A stretch of DNA of 64,000 nucleotides. Origin: Humulus lupulus. Taxonomy: Eukaryota; Streptophyta; Magnoliopsida; Rosales; Cannabaceae. The notes under the pieces were generated by a model that saw only the letters and a program-made list of their open reading frames with translations, made no database searches and was not told the DNA's origin. Position numbers and translations under genes: made by a program. The DNA lies in the NCBI RefSeq assembly GCF_963169125.1, contig NC_084796.1:219380448-219444447 (forward strand), read 5' to 3'. Positions 22,621 to 32,974 of this stretch are shown piece after piece (within the stretch, counting starts at the first letter, position 1; each line of letters starts with the position of its first letter).

Positions 22621-23945
22621 GTTCTCGGAATGCTTACAGCTGAATGAGAAACAAGAGCAATAACTATTAAATACATGTTATGATAAACCATGTCATTTGT
22701 GCTCTTTTCTCATCAATATATGATCGCAAAATAACAAATGATCATTATGTATGCTAGAGTTCTTAGACAAACACACAAAATAGAACTCATACACAGGTAA
22801 GAAATATCTATTAAACATTATAATCAAATACATTAATTTACTATCGAAAGGATAAATAAATTGTGATTCATAATGTTTAATAAATTTTCTTCACCATATT
22901 AAGCATCCTTACCAAGAAATTATTATCGATAGGATAATTAATTACTTATATAGATCTTAATGTAATTTTGGAGGAAAAACATAAAATTTAAATAAATAAT
23001 TATTTAAATGTTCCTCTTTACTAAACAATATACATGCTTATTCTTACGACATGCAAGAAAATAAACAATAATTGTTGACAATATATAATAAGATTTATGC
23101 CACAAAAGATTAAATATAAATACATTTATGAAACCAAATTCATGAATTAATCTTGTGCATAAACATATACAAATAGTAGGATATGAGGATAGAAGTGAAA
23201 TGGTAAAAATTTGGCCCAAAAATGACCCCTCACGCGCCCCAAAAAGTTTTTTTTTAATAAGCCCATACGACATGTAGTTTTTGGAAAAACGACATGTAGT
23301 TTTTGGGAAAACGACATGTAGGTTTTTGGGAAAACGACATCTAGGTTTTGGAAAACGACATGTAGTTTTTTGGAAAAACGACATGTAGGTTTTTGGGAAA
23401 ACTACATGTAGTTTTTTAAAAACGACTTGTCGTTTTATAGCAAAAACGACGCATATTTTCCCCCTTAAAGGACATGTCGTTTTTGCCTGACAGAGGCAAA
23501 CGATGTGTTGTTTTTCGTCATCCCTGACCTCTGAAAATTGGGCATCCGGGTCGCGTTCGACCCGGTTCGGCCCGCAGGTCCGACCCGACTGCAACTACCT
23601 TCTCCGGCCACCATTTTGGCCACTGTAACATGGGTTTTCTTCCTCTCAATGTCGTCAACCACCTTAGCATATCCATTCTCCTCATTTCCCAACAAAAAAA
23701 AGGTCAAAACAACATGAAAACCAAAAATGGGTTTCCACCGTTGTTGAGCTCTATGAAAAGCTCGGTTTTCACAACAAAAAAGCATGAAATTTTTGCCCAA
23801 AAAAATAGCTAAAACCCAATACTCATTATCAAACCCGATTTCCCATTAACATAGCATAATTTCGAAATTTCTTGTGAAAAAAATCAGATTTTGAAAAGAT
23901 TGGGTATATATCAAAATTTCAAACCCTAAAATCAAGTGAACCTGT
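22621..23945 (-). other. copia 5' leader with a tandem repeat
   Basis: About 1.3 kb between primer binding site and gag. It is mostly AT-rich with a more GC-rich block at 23500-23620. Reading frames here are shadows without known motifs. At 23262-23425 a 20-23 base unit of the form ACGACATGTAGGTTTTTGGGAA repeats about seven times. Confidence 0.7.
23262..23425. repeat. short tandem repeat in the copia leader, about seven units
   Basis: Units share CGACATGTAG followed by a T run and GGGAAAA, with lengths of 20 to 23 bases. Variant ACGTCGTTTT words continue to about 23510. The units lie between primer binding site and gag, where plant retrotransposons carry packaging or translation signals. Confidence 0.85.
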
Positions 23946-23957
23946 CTCTGATACCAA
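23946..23957 (-). promoter_or_regulatory. copia primer binding site
   Basis: On the minus strand TTGGTATCAGAG follows the LTR end with a two-base gap, complementary to the 3' end of initiator tRNA-Met. Confidence 0.85.
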
Positions 23958-23958
23958 T

Positions 23959-24492
23959 TGTTAATATTTCTAACATATGAGCATTATAACATTATCAATT
24001 CTGAAATCAATAACAATAAACCATGCTCATGTAATCTGCAAGATCAAACTTTATTTAGGGTATTGAATTGAACATATAGAGATAAACACATACATGACAT
24101 TGAGTCTCCAATGTTCATCTTTGAATCTCTCACGATCTACACAAAGATGATTAGAAAATAGCAATACAAGAGAGAACTTATGGCGAGCAACCCTTACCAA
24201 AACCACATGCTTATCTGCACCCAACAACATATATGTTCTATATATATGTCTCGTATGCCTTCTTACCCTAAGGGGTATATTGGGCCTATTTGGCTTATAT
24301 TATTAGATATGGTGCACTATGGTTTAATGGGCCAACCTATAGTCTTTAGGGTGCTACCATGTGCCTCAAATGCAATTAGATTAATATTAACCATCCCATT
24401 ACGGTCTTTAACTATTCGTAGGCACTTTAGAAAATGATTGTGATAATGGAATTATGTTTGTAATTATATTAGTCCATATAAAATTCTAATAA
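23959..24492 (-). mobile_element. copia 5' LTR
   Basis: Homologous to 17729-18265 with about 2% divergence. The right border reads CTAATA. The chromovirus LTR resumes at 24493 with ATATGTTTATGC, matching 47276 on in its intact 3' LTR. Confidence 0.9.
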
Positions 24493-25312
24493 TATGTTTA
24501 TGCTATGCTATGTATATGTATGATATGTTTTAGTTATTGGGTATATGTTTTGTTTAGATAACAAGCATATAATTTGTTTAGATAACAAATAACTTGTGTA
24601 GAAAGGAAGTCCCAATAGTATATTCCTTGGGCATATGATTTGTTTAGATAACAAGCCCCATAAATTTATATGACTTGTTTAGATAACTAGCCCTGTAAAA
24701 TTATGAGCATATAATTGCCTAGCTAGCAAGCCCCAAGATGTATGATGGCCATTGTAATAGATGTTTTTGTAGCCATATGTTTTAGAGTGTATGCTTATGA
24801 TATATGATATATGTTTTAGATAGTCTTATATTCTTTTATAGTATTTAATGTAGTCTTATGCTTATGTTTACGATGTATGTTTTGTTTTTAGTGGATTTTC
24901 CTTGCTGGGCATTAGGCTCATTCCTTTATTTTAGCGTGATGTAGGAAAATGATTATGGAGGCGAAAGGACTCTTGGTAGCATTGCATGTGTGTTGAGGAT
25001 AAATGGAATGGATGGCTTGAGTGTCGATCGAGGATGACGTTTATTTTAGTCTTTTGAAATATGTCTCGTATGTAATTCTGCACTCAACTTTTTTTTTTTT
25101 TAACTTGTTTTTAAAGATATGTTTTATGTTTTGTAAACAATGGGATCTCATACCATATCACATTTTATTTTACATTTTTAATAAAGACATGCTATTTCTT
25201 ATATTTTGGGTTTTCAATAAAAGCATGTTATTTTTTTATGTTTGTATCAAAATAGTAGCTATGTCTAGTAGTTTTAATGGTCCAAGGTCTTAGAAATAGT
25301 TGGGTCATTACA

Positions 25313-26000
25313 GCTGGTATTAGAGAAACGATCCATTTGCATGAAGTTCTCCGTGATACACATGCTCACGCTCCGAATCTAACCGGCAATGTAAGTGTTT
25401 ATGTTATAGTTGTTATGATTATGTGTTTAGTTAACGTTTTAGACCTTATGTTTTCAGTTAAGAATATTTGTAAATTAGTTTATTTTCTTTATTTATTATC
25501 TTTGCATTTATGATTGTTTTTAGTGAAAACCTTTTTCCAAATGAATATCATTGTTATTTTTGAATGACATGTATGAGTTTGATTTTTTTTTTCTACAATC
25601 ATAATAAATAATAAATTTAATAAATAATGACCAAGTTCGGTGAGGGTGGATACAAATCAATGGACAAGGTTCTATATCTAGAGTTTAGGGGGTCATAGTA
25701 GTGGGAACGATTTTACTGATCCCAGCCCTCCCTCAATATGGTTAACTTTGGAACAACGATGAGTTTCGAGCCTGAGAATTAAGTCATATAGGATGATTAG
25801 AAACAGACTTAGTAAATTATAAAGATGGCTTATTTTTCTAAGTTTAGAAACACACCCCAATCATAAAGAAAACTTACATACTTTTTCATAAGAAATCATA
25901 ATTAATAGGTCCGAGTTATGTTTGCTTAGATTAAGTTTTGCCTTAGAGCCTATTAGGGTAAGTTCTAACATGTTCTCAACTGTTAGAACTTTTGCTGAAG
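25313..26000 (+). other. leader of the central chromovirus with primer binding site
   Basis: TGGTATTAGAGAAACGATCC at 25315 matches the tRNA-Met primer binding site with one change (TTAG for TCAG). The following leader shares GCTCCGAATCTAACCGGCAA with the remnant at 5549-5600. No coding content until the gag ATG at 26001. Confidence 0.8.
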
Positions 26001-26659
26001 ATGTCGCTCAGAAGGACTGCACGCACGAATGTTAATGCCTCCAACGTTGCTCCTGAGACTAAGGAAGCCCTTCCAGTTCAAAGAAGGGGAAGGCGTGCAA
26101 CCACTACTGCTGCTAACCGAAGTGCACCGACGCTGCCGGTTGACAACACTGCATAAATTATCAGGCTATGAAAACAAGTGGAAGAATTGCTGCTGCATCA
26201 ATGACAACAGACTCAGGCTCAGCCGCAACCACAGCCTCAACATATGGCTCAAGCACCCCATCAAGTAGGACCTTATGGGGGATGGCCAATGGAAAATTAT
26301 GTGCCATACCCAGCTCAGTACATGGAGCCAATCTATGAGCAGTTTCGTAATCAACATGCTCCAAACTTTGAAGGGACAACAGACCCCTTCGAGGCGGAAG
26401 AATGGCTCAGAAATGTAGAGCCGATCCTAGCACACATGAATCTCAGCAACGCAGATCGCATATCATGCATTTCATCTCTGCTTAAGAAGGATGCTAGAAT
26501 ATGGTGGGACTTAGTTTAGCAGACTAACGATGTCGCCACCATGACATGGACAAGATTTGTGGAGCTGTTCCAAAAGAATAATTACAACTCGGCAGCCATC
26601 GCGACAATGGTCGAGGAGTTCGCTAGTTTGAAGCAGGGCAACTTGACGATAGTAGAATA
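26001..26659 (+). pseudogene. gag: gag of the central chromovirus, first half
   Basis: ATG at 26001 begins MSLRRTARTN and a basic N-terminus (RRGRRATTTA). Stops occur near 26154, 26169 and 26202, then 26220-26517 is open and encodes the gag core: FEGTTDPFEAEEWLRNVE, ISCISSLLKKDARIWWD. A TAG at 26517-26519 is followed in frame by TWTRFVELFQKN and EEFASLKQGNLTIVEY. The gene is cut at 26659 by a solo LTR and resumes at 42603. Gag forms the particle shell. Confidence 0.85.
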
Positions 26660-26676
26660 TGTTATATTATTTTATA

Positions 26677-27565
26677 TGTTATCCAGATTTCCGGATAGCG
26701 TTTAGATTGATGACCTCGGGGAAGCAGAATTATCGATGTCTTTCACGGTAGGTGACCAGAGCTCGCGGATGGACAGAAAGGCTTCGCCTCTCCTGTTTAG
26801 TATCCGGATTACTCTTCCAAGCAAGCACAACACGGAAACTCGTCGACTCTCCCGGACTCCTGAAGGATACCCCTCGGGGAAGCCCCTTCCAGGAGAGGCT
26901 CTTCGAGTGGTCTCCGCGGAAACAGTTCCGTGTCTCGCACAGAACAAAACCGAACGGTCGAGTCCGGGAGAAGGCATATTTGGAATGATATCCGTCTGAC
27001 ACAGGATCCCGCCTGACACGCCCGTCAGGTCAAAGCCGCACACATCCCAGCACGCCTAAGGGTACCTTTTCGCCTACTGTTCCGCTGACAACTTGGAAAA
27101 GACGGCTGACTTTGTGTGTTCCCCATACTTTCACGTAAATATACCCACATAGAGTCTTGTAGCCATGCGACTACAGTAATTGTATCCCCTATTTATGGCT
27201 GGTGTAATTAAGACTCATGTACGTAGAGAAAAACCCTAATCCGAAACCCTAGCTATAAAGACCCCTTCATTTTACAAGAAGAGGGACGACCAACAAATCA
27301 CATAGCAAAAACTCTACCAAAATCTCTCTAGCTTCATCTTCTTCAAGAGAACCCGGGAGAAACATTGTGAGTGTGTGAAGTTCTTATGCACCAGCCATCT
27401 TACTGTAACCTTTTCCAAGTATAATAACATCGACTCGTGGACTAGGGCTTGTTAACGCCTAAACCACGTAAAAACACTGTTTGTTTAGTTACATTTCAGC
27501 ATTTCTACAGTTCTTATCTTTTTATTATTCTGTTAGTTATTCGTTTCCGAAAAACTCGGTAAACA
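26677..27565 (+). mobile_element. 5' LTR of the TAT element
   Basis: Borders TGTTATCCAG and GGTAAACA. A TATA-like CTATAAAG lies at about 27250 after AACCCTAG. The U3 part is GC-rich for this window (CCCCTCGGGGAAGCCCC). The opposing reading frames inside it are compositional. Confidence 0.95.
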
Positions 27566-27652
27566 TTTTGGTGCTTTCATTGAGAGTTGTAGGAAGTTGT
27601 TAGTCAGCTCTTTTTCTGTGTACGTTTTTTGTATTCACTTCGTACTAAAGAG
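27566..27652 (+). promoter_or_regulatory. primer binding region and leader of the TAT element
   Basis: TTTTGGTGCTTTCATTGAGA follows the LTR directly, the position and form of the primer binding site in many TAT elements. I cannot name the tRNA with certainty. The leader is short, 87 bases to the gag ATG. Confidence 0.7.
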
Positions 27653-29422
27653 ATGGTGACTACGCGAAAATCCGCTGTTGACAAAAATGCTACGGTCAAC
27701 CCCGATACCGTGATGGAAGATGTGGTGCAAAGCGAACCCTTAGACTACCAAGGTGAAGACCCGACATCCCGCCAGGATCAGGTCAGTACCAAAGATACAA
27801 CATACTTAGAAGACGAAGAAGAGTATGTCCAAGACGGTTATTACAAGGACGGCTGCTACTATGAGAAGGACCCAGAACTGGTCCAAGTAGCCGAAGAACT
27901 GGTGGCCACTAAGGCCAAGCTTGCTGAGCAGGAGCGCGTCTCCGAAAGAATGCAACGCATGATGGAACGCCTCCAAAGTAAGTTCGGAGATCTAGGCGAC
28001 TCGGACGAGGATGCCTCTGTTCGAGGTGGTGCTGATGCCCCCATGCCGGATCCAGCCGCTGCTGGACCATCCAAAGTCGCCCCTAACAAGGGCAAAGAAA
28101 AAGTTGGAGAGCCTGTGCGCGCTGACGCCCCTGCACCTCCTAAAGGCGTGAATCACCAGGCCGACTGCCCCCCCCCCCGCGCGCAGAAGGTCTCTGGCGC
28201 TCCTAAGCCCAGACGTCCTTCAGCCCCAAGGGGGCACTCTGTGCCTAAAGGGCCCGGTGCTAAGGCACCCAGGCCTAGGGGAAGGAACAACCGCCCCAGT
28301 GATTCCGTCAATCAGGACGGTCGGGCTGCGAACTCGCACTCCGAAGATAGCTGGTCCACGGTGGACCTAAGAAGAAGGTTGGAGGCCAAGTATGAAAAGG
28401 CCAAAGGGGAAAAGGCCCGGCCTCGCGGAGATGACCTCCGAAATCATATTAATGACAAGCTTCGGGGACGTGACCTCCCGGAAAGTGATACGAAGAGGCT
28501 CGAGGAACAGATTGCTGCCTTGACCAAGCTGGTCCGGAAGCAAAGTGGGGCCCTGTCAGATTCTGAGGAGGAAGACCCGGAACCATGTATTAGGAGGATC
28601 GCGGAAACGTCCCTCCCGGATAACTTCAAAATGCCTCACATAGAATTATATGATGGGAGGACAGACCCGCGTACCCACCTAGCTAAATACAATAAAATGA
28701 TGCAAGTGGCGCGTGTCAGTGAGGACGCCAAATGCATGTGCTTCTCACTCACCCTTACCAAGTCCGCGGAGGACTGGTGGAAAAGATTAGCTCCCGGATC
28801 AATCCACAGTTGGAAGGAGCTACAGTCCGCGTTTAGGAGGCAGTTTATTGCTGCCCGCGACCACGACATGGAGGTTGGTTCCTTAACCAACATCAAGCAG
28901 CAACCCACTGAGAACCTCAAAGCTTTCATTCAGAGAATGATGGAAGCTGCTGCAAAAACCAAGGTCAGCGATGACATGAAGCTGATCGCCCTTCAATCAG
29001 GCCTTACTGTCGGCTCCCTGCTATGGGGGGAAATGCAAAGGAGACGGGCAGAAACACTGTCCGAATTCATGTCAAAAGCTCAGGGAATCATCAACCTTGA
29101 GGATGCCTACCAGCAGGCCTTTGGAGTTCCCCCGGATCCAACCCCTTCCGTGACTGCGCCGAGCTTTGCTTCGCAAGCTCCCACACCAGCCCTCACGCTT
29201 CCAGGAGCCCGATTCACTCCAAGTGTGTATGGGCCTTCCGCGTCTGCTCAGACGCCGAGTCAAACCCATTTCTCTGGGTACGGAGCAGTACAAACCGGAT
29301 GTAGTATCGCTCCTGGCATGCCGCAGCCGCAAGCGGAAGCCCCGGAACGAAATTTGAGCCAATCGCGGAGCAAACGAAGCGGAAGAAACTCCAACCGGGG
29401 AGACCATTCAAAGAAACCCTGA
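27653..29422 (+). CDS. gag: gag of the TAT element, ending at an in-frame TGA
   Basis: ATG at 27653 begins [11 protein letters not shown]; 589 codons to TGA at 29420-29422. The N-terminal half is acidic then proline and arginine rich (disordered), with [20 protein letters not shown] as a short coiled coil. The gag core (about residues 330-500) includes [34 protein letters not shown] and [12 protein letters not shown]. An 11-C homopolymer (about 28168-28178) lies in the coding sequence. The frame continues after the TGA without shift into KDYEPKFTEYTSL and a CEFHGDVGHTTNEC zinc-binding motif, which belong to gag in relatives. The TGA thus cuts gag, and the stop is either a nonsense change or a readthrough site. 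Gag builds the cytoplasmic particle. Confidence 0.93.
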   Translation: MVTTRKSAVDKNATVNPDTVMEDVVQSEPLDYQGEDPTSRQDQVSTKDTTYLEDEEEYVQDGYYKDGCYYEKDPELVQVAEELVATKAKLAEQERVSERMQRMMERLQSKFGDLGDSDEDASVRGGADAPMPDPAAAGPSKVAPNKGKEKVGEPVRADAPAPPKGVNHQADCPPPRAQKVSGAPKPRRPSAPRGHSVPKGPGAKAPRPRGRNNRPSDSVNQDGRAANSHSEDSWSTVDLRRRLEAKYEKAKGEKARPRGDDLRNHINDKLRGRDLPESDTKRLEEQIAALTKLVRKQSGALSDSEEEDPEPCIRRIAETSLPDNFKMPHIELYDGRTDPRTHLAKYNKMMQVARVSEDAKCMCFSLTLTKSAEDWWKRLAPGSIHSWKELQSAFRRQFIAARDHDMEVGSLTNIKQQPTENLKAFIQRMMEAAAKTKVSDDMKLIALQSGLTVGSLLWGEMQRRRAETLSEFMSKAQGIINLEDAYQQAFGVPPDPTPSVTAPSFASQAPTPALTLPGARFTPSVYGPSASAQTPSQTHFSGYGAVQTGCSIAPGMPQPQAEAPERNLSQSRSKRSGRNSNRGDHSKKP

Positions 29423-32400
29423 AAGGACTATGAGCCCAAGTTCACGGAATATACCAGTTTGATAGACTCGCGAGAGAATGTCTATCGGGCGACCTGTAAT
29501 ATGGTCAACTACAGGAAGCCCCCTAAAGTGTCTCACGGAGGAAGGCGTCCGCGAGACTCCAATAAGAGGTGTGAGTTTCACGGAGACGTGGGGCACACCA
29601 CGAATGAGTGCCTTCAGCTGAAGGATGAGATCGAGTCCCTGGCAAGAGCGGGACACCTCGGTCAGTGGGTGAGAATACCCATTATCTATCCCGGACAGGG
29701 GGTAGTTCACGGAGCTGCATATTCCCCGGGACAGAGGGGGGCCGCTAGCGCTCCTGGAGCCGGTCACCCCCAAGCTCCCGGGTCTCAGTTCCCAGCACTT
29801 CCTGCTCCACCTGCTCCGGCGCCCATTGCCTTGTTGGCTCCAGGACCAGGCAACCCATATCCGCCTGGCCTTGCTCCGCCACCCGTTGACGGACACGTCG
29901 CCACCATTTCCGGAGGACCACACCTTGCCGGAAGCACTCGCAACTCCCAGAAGAGGTACTTGAGGGAGTTAGAGCACGCCGAGGAGATGTGCGCCTTGGT
30001 CCAATCACCTGCTCAACGTCCCCGAATGATGGATCTTCCCATCACCTTCACGGAGGACGATGCTCGACATGTGCACTTCCCCCACAACGATCCCCTCGTG
30101 GTGGAAGCCCAGATTGCCAATAAGAAGGTCTCACGGATCTTGATCGATAACGGAAGCTCCGTGAACATCCTCTTCAAAGCGGCCTTCCACGCGATCGGAT
30201 TGACCGAGACGGACCTGGCCCCATGCCCCATCCAGCTTCAAGGTTTCAATGGGGACGCACTCATGCCATTAGGCAAAATTCAACTTCCAGCCACCCTCAG
30301 AGGAGAAAGCGACGCTTGTGCCTTCAAGCATAGCACATTCGTGGTGGTCGACTGCCCCACGGCGTATAATGCCATCTTAGGCCGACCGGTCCTGATCGAT
30401 TGTGGGGCCATAACCTCGATACGCCACTTATGCTTGAAGTTTCCATGCGACGATGGGCGTATTGGCACCCTCCGAGGAAACCAAAGAAGTGCACGGAGCT
30501 GTTATAACGTCTCCGTCCGAGCCGTCTACACGGTCCGAGAGACGTTTGCTGCCATTCCTTTGGCGGAAGTATTGCCAGAAACTGGGGGTGCTCAGGAGGC
30601 ATACTTTGACGAACTCGACCCAAGAGTGGGAATCGAGAAAGCAATAGAGCCGATGGAGGAAGTCGAAGAGGTGATCCTCAACCCGGGAGAACCCACCAAG
30701 GTCATTCAGGTGGGGAAAAACCTGCCGTCGGCCGTTCGAGATAAGATCGTGGCCACTGTGAAGGATAATCAGGATATCCTGGCATGGTGCCACGCTGATA
30801 TGACGGGGATTAATCCCAATGTTGCGTGCCACGCACTCAACATAGACCCATCTGCAACTCCAATTCGCCAAAAGAGGAGGCTGCTGGACCCAGTGAGAGC
30901 CGAAGCCGTCAAAGCTGAAGTGGACAAATTGATGTCCATAGGCTTTCTCCAGGAGTCGCACTATCCCGTGTGGTTGGCCAACCCAGTTCTGGTCCCGAAA
31001 CCCGATGGGTCTTGGAGAATGTGCATTGACTTCACGGACCTAAACAAGGCCTGCCCGAAAGATTGTTTCCCTCTCCCGCGAATCGATCAGATGGTAGACG
31101 CTACTTCCGGGTACGAACTCTTATCCTTCATGGATGCGTACTCCGGATACAACCAGATCAAGATGCATGTCGCGGACCAGGAACACACCAGCTTCCTCAC
31201 GGATAAGGGTGTCTACTGTTACGTGGTCATGCCTTTCGGTTTGAAGAATGCTGGGGCGACGTACCAGCGTCTGGTAAACAGAATGTTCAAGGACCAACTG
31301 GGGAGGAACATGGAGGTGTACGTGGACGACATGTTGGTAAAGTCCAAGACCTCCGGGGACCACAGTAACGACCTTGAGGAAGCTTTCGCCGTGATCCGAA
31401 AGTACGGGATGAAACTAAATCCAAAGAAATGTACTTTCGGGGTCTCGTCTGGGAAGTTCCTCGGTTTTATTGTCAGCTCCCGCGGAGTGGAAGCCAACCC
31501 TGAGAAAATAAAGGCGTTCATAGATATGCCTTCCCCCCGGAAGCATAAGGATGTCCAAAGCGTTACCGGAAGGATAGCTGCTCTCAGCCGCTTCGTATCC
31601 AAGGCCACTGACAAGTGTATCCCCTTCTTCAATGTGTTGCGAGGGAACAAGAAGTTCGAGTGGACCCCCGAATGCGAAGCAGCCTTCCAACACCTCAAAG
31701 AACATTTAACCCGAGCTCCCATTCTGTCCAAACCTGTCGAAGGAGAGGCGTTGTTCTTATACTTAGCTGTGACTGAGCACGCAGTAAGTGTCGCTCTCGT
31801 CCGGGAAGATGGCCGTATCCAGCTCCCTGTGTATTACGAAAGCAAGAGGTTATTGGACGCCGAGTCCAGATATTCGATGATCAAGAAACTCTCCCTCTGC
31901 TTGCTGATCGCTTCACGGAAGCTGAGGCCATATTTCCAGGCGCACACCATCAAAGTACTCACCAACCACCCTCTCCGACAAGTCCTGCAGAAGCCCGAGT
32001 CTTCTGACAGATTGCTTAAGTGGGCCATGGAACTGAGCCAGTTCGACGTCCACTACCAACCGCGTGTTTCCATAAAAGGTCAAGCTCTCGCGGACATTAT
32101 TGTGGAATGCTCGGGAATGAATGACCTCCCGGACGATCCTATCCCGGAACTTCCCACCTGGAAGGTCTACGTAGACGGAGCCTCAAATGAAAAAGGAGCT
32201 GGAGCGGGGGTCATCCTAATATCTCCCCAAGGGCATCAGCTCCAGAGCGCCATCCGTTTCGCATTCCCAGCATCCAACAACGAGGCAGAACACGAAGCCA
32301 TGTTAGCTGGGTTACGACTGGCCAGAGAAGTCGGAGCCCAAAAAATCGAAGTATACAGCGACTCCCTACTTGTGGTAAACCAAATATCCGGGGAATACCA

Positions 32401-32974
32401 GACGAAAGGCGAAAGGATGGCTGCCTACGTGTCTCTCTCCCGCGACCTACTGCAGCATTTCAAAGGCTACCAAATCCGCCAAGTCCCCCGGGACCAGAAC
32501 TCACTCGCGGACACGCTGGCCAAGCTTGCAACGGACCCGGAGATTGAACAGTATGGCTTAGTCCCCATCGGGCACTTAGAAGCCCCCAGTACTGAGACGC
32601 GAAGGATAAACGCCATCATCGACCATTCCCACTCCTGGATAGGACCCATCCTCAGATTTCTCACCACCGGAGAGCTCCCCACTGATAAAGCTGACGCAAG
32701 GAAGCTCCAATATCAAGCTCCCCGATACGTGGTTATGGATGGAAAGCTTTACCGCAGGGGGTTGTCCATACCCTTCCTTAGGTGTGTTGCCGGAACCGAA
32801 GTCAGCACCATCATCCATGAGATTCATGGAGGCTTCTGTGGCGATCATACCTCCGGGCTGAGCCTCTCCAAAAAGATCCTTCGACAAGGATACTTCTGGC
32901 CCACCATGAAGAAGGATTGTGTGGATTATGTCAGGACATGTGAGCAATGCCAGAGGTACGCCAAGGTTCCGTGA
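29423..32974 (+). CDS. pol: pol of the TAT element: protease, reverse transcriptase, two RNase H domains, integrase N-terminus
   Basis: Open in the gag frame for about 1,180 codons. Counting from 29459: zinc motif near residue 40; a proline-rich linker to about 150; aspartic protease with ILIDNGSSVNIL (Asp at 30146); reverse transcriptase with WRMCIDFTDLNKACPKD, FMDAYSGYNQIKM and YVDD at 31319-31330; a first RNase H that looks degenerate (LYLAVTEHAVSVALV lacks the usual Asp); a second RNase H with WKVYVDGASNEKGAGAGV (Asp at 32174) and NNEAEHEAMLAGL; then the integrase zinc finger (HEIHGGFCGDH, CEQC). It stops at TGA 32972-32974, inside integrase. The second RNase H is the hallmark of the TAT branch. 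Confidence 0.95.
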   Translation, partial: KDYEPKFTEYTSLIDSRENVYRATCNMVNYRKPPKVSHGGRRPRDSNKRCEFHGDVGHTTNECLQLKDEIESLARAGHLGQWVRIPIIYPGQGVVHGAAYSPGQRGAASAPGAGHPQAPGSQFPALPAPPAPAPIALLAPGPGNPYPPGLAPPPVDGHVATISGGPHLAGSTRNSQKRYLRELEHAEEMCALVQSPAQRPRMMDLPITFTEDDARHVHFPHNDPLVVEAQIANKKVSRILIDNGSSVNILFKAAFHAIGLTETDLAPCPIQLQGFNGDALMPLGKIQLPATLRGESDACAFKHSTFVVVDCPTAYNAILGRPVLIDCGAITSIRHLCLKFPCDDGRIGTLRGNQRSARSCYNVSVRAVYTVRETFAAIPLAEVLPETGGAQEAYFDELDPRVGIEKAIEPMEEVEEVILNPGEPTKVIQVGKNLPSAVRDKIVATVKDNQDILAWCHADMTGINPNVACHALNIDPSATPIRQKRRLLDPVRAEAVKAEVDKLMSIGFLQESHYPVWLANPVLVPKPDGSWRMCIDFTDLNKACPKDCFPLPRIDQMVDATSGYELLSFMDAYSGYNQIKMHVADQEHTSFLTDKGVYCYVVMPFGLKNAGATYQRLVNRMFKDQLGRNMEVYVDDMLVKSKTSGDHSNDLEEAFAVIRKYGMKLNPKKCTFGVSSGKFLGFIVSSRGVEANPEKIKAFIDMPSPRKHKDVQSVTGRIAALSRFVSKATDKCIPFFNVLRGNKKFEWTPECEAAFQHLKEHLTRAPILSKPVEGEALFLYLAVTEHAVSVALVREDGRIQLPVYYESKRLLDAESRYSMIKKLSLCLLIASRKLRPYFQAHTIKVLTNHPLRQVLQKPESSDRLLKWAMELSQFDVHYQPRVSIKGQALADIIVECSGMNDLPDDPIPELPTWKVYVDGASNEKGAGAGVILISPQGHQLQSAIRFAFPASNNEAEHEAMLAGLRLAREVGAQKIEVYSDSLLVVNQISGEYQTKGERMAAYVSLSRDLLQHFKGYQIRQVPRDQNSLADTLAKLATDPEIEQYGLVPIGHLEAPSTETRRINAIIDHSHSWIGPILRFLTTGELPTDKADARKLQYQAPRYVVMDGKLYRRGLSIPFLRCVAGTEVSTIIHEIHGGFCGDHTSGLSLSKKILRQGYFWPTMKKDCVDYVRTCEQCQRYAKVP

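Larger units (their letters stand above)
17729..24492 (-). mobile_element. Ty1/copia retrotransposon inserted in the chromovirus LTR
   Basis: Two LTRs of about 535 bp (17729-18265 and 23959-24492) enclose a reverse-strand copia gene set in the order gag, protease, integrase, reverse transcriptase, RNase H. A primer binding site (23946-23957) lies beside the right LTR and a purine-rich tract beside the left LTR. The LTRs differ at about a dozen positions plus a 4-base deletion, near 2%. The right border has CTAATA instead of the expected CTAACA and no clear target-site duplication remains. Stops, frameshifts and a protease deletion make it inactive. Confidence 0.9.
16469..25312 (+). mobile_element. 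5' LTR of the central chromovirus, split by a copia element
   Basis: The LTR is 16469-17728 plus 24493-25312, about 2.08 kb. It starts TGTAGAGTCCCAG and ends GGGTCATTACA. A TATA box (TTATAAATAGG) lies at about 17212-17222. In 24540-24725 the word TTGTTTAGATAACAAG, itself an inverted repeat, recurs in several variants. The U5 part contains CTGGGCATTAGGCTCATTCC near 24905. Confidence 0.85.

Noticed and set aside
23004..23800. Reverse-strand reading frames in the copia leader
   Set aside because: They translate the short tandem repeat and surrounding AT-rich leader; no motif, and gag starts further downstream.
26702..27043. Reading frames on both strands within the TAT LTRs (also 40611-40911)
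   Set aside because: They lie wholly in the LTR, occur identically in both LTRs, overlap each other and have no known domain.
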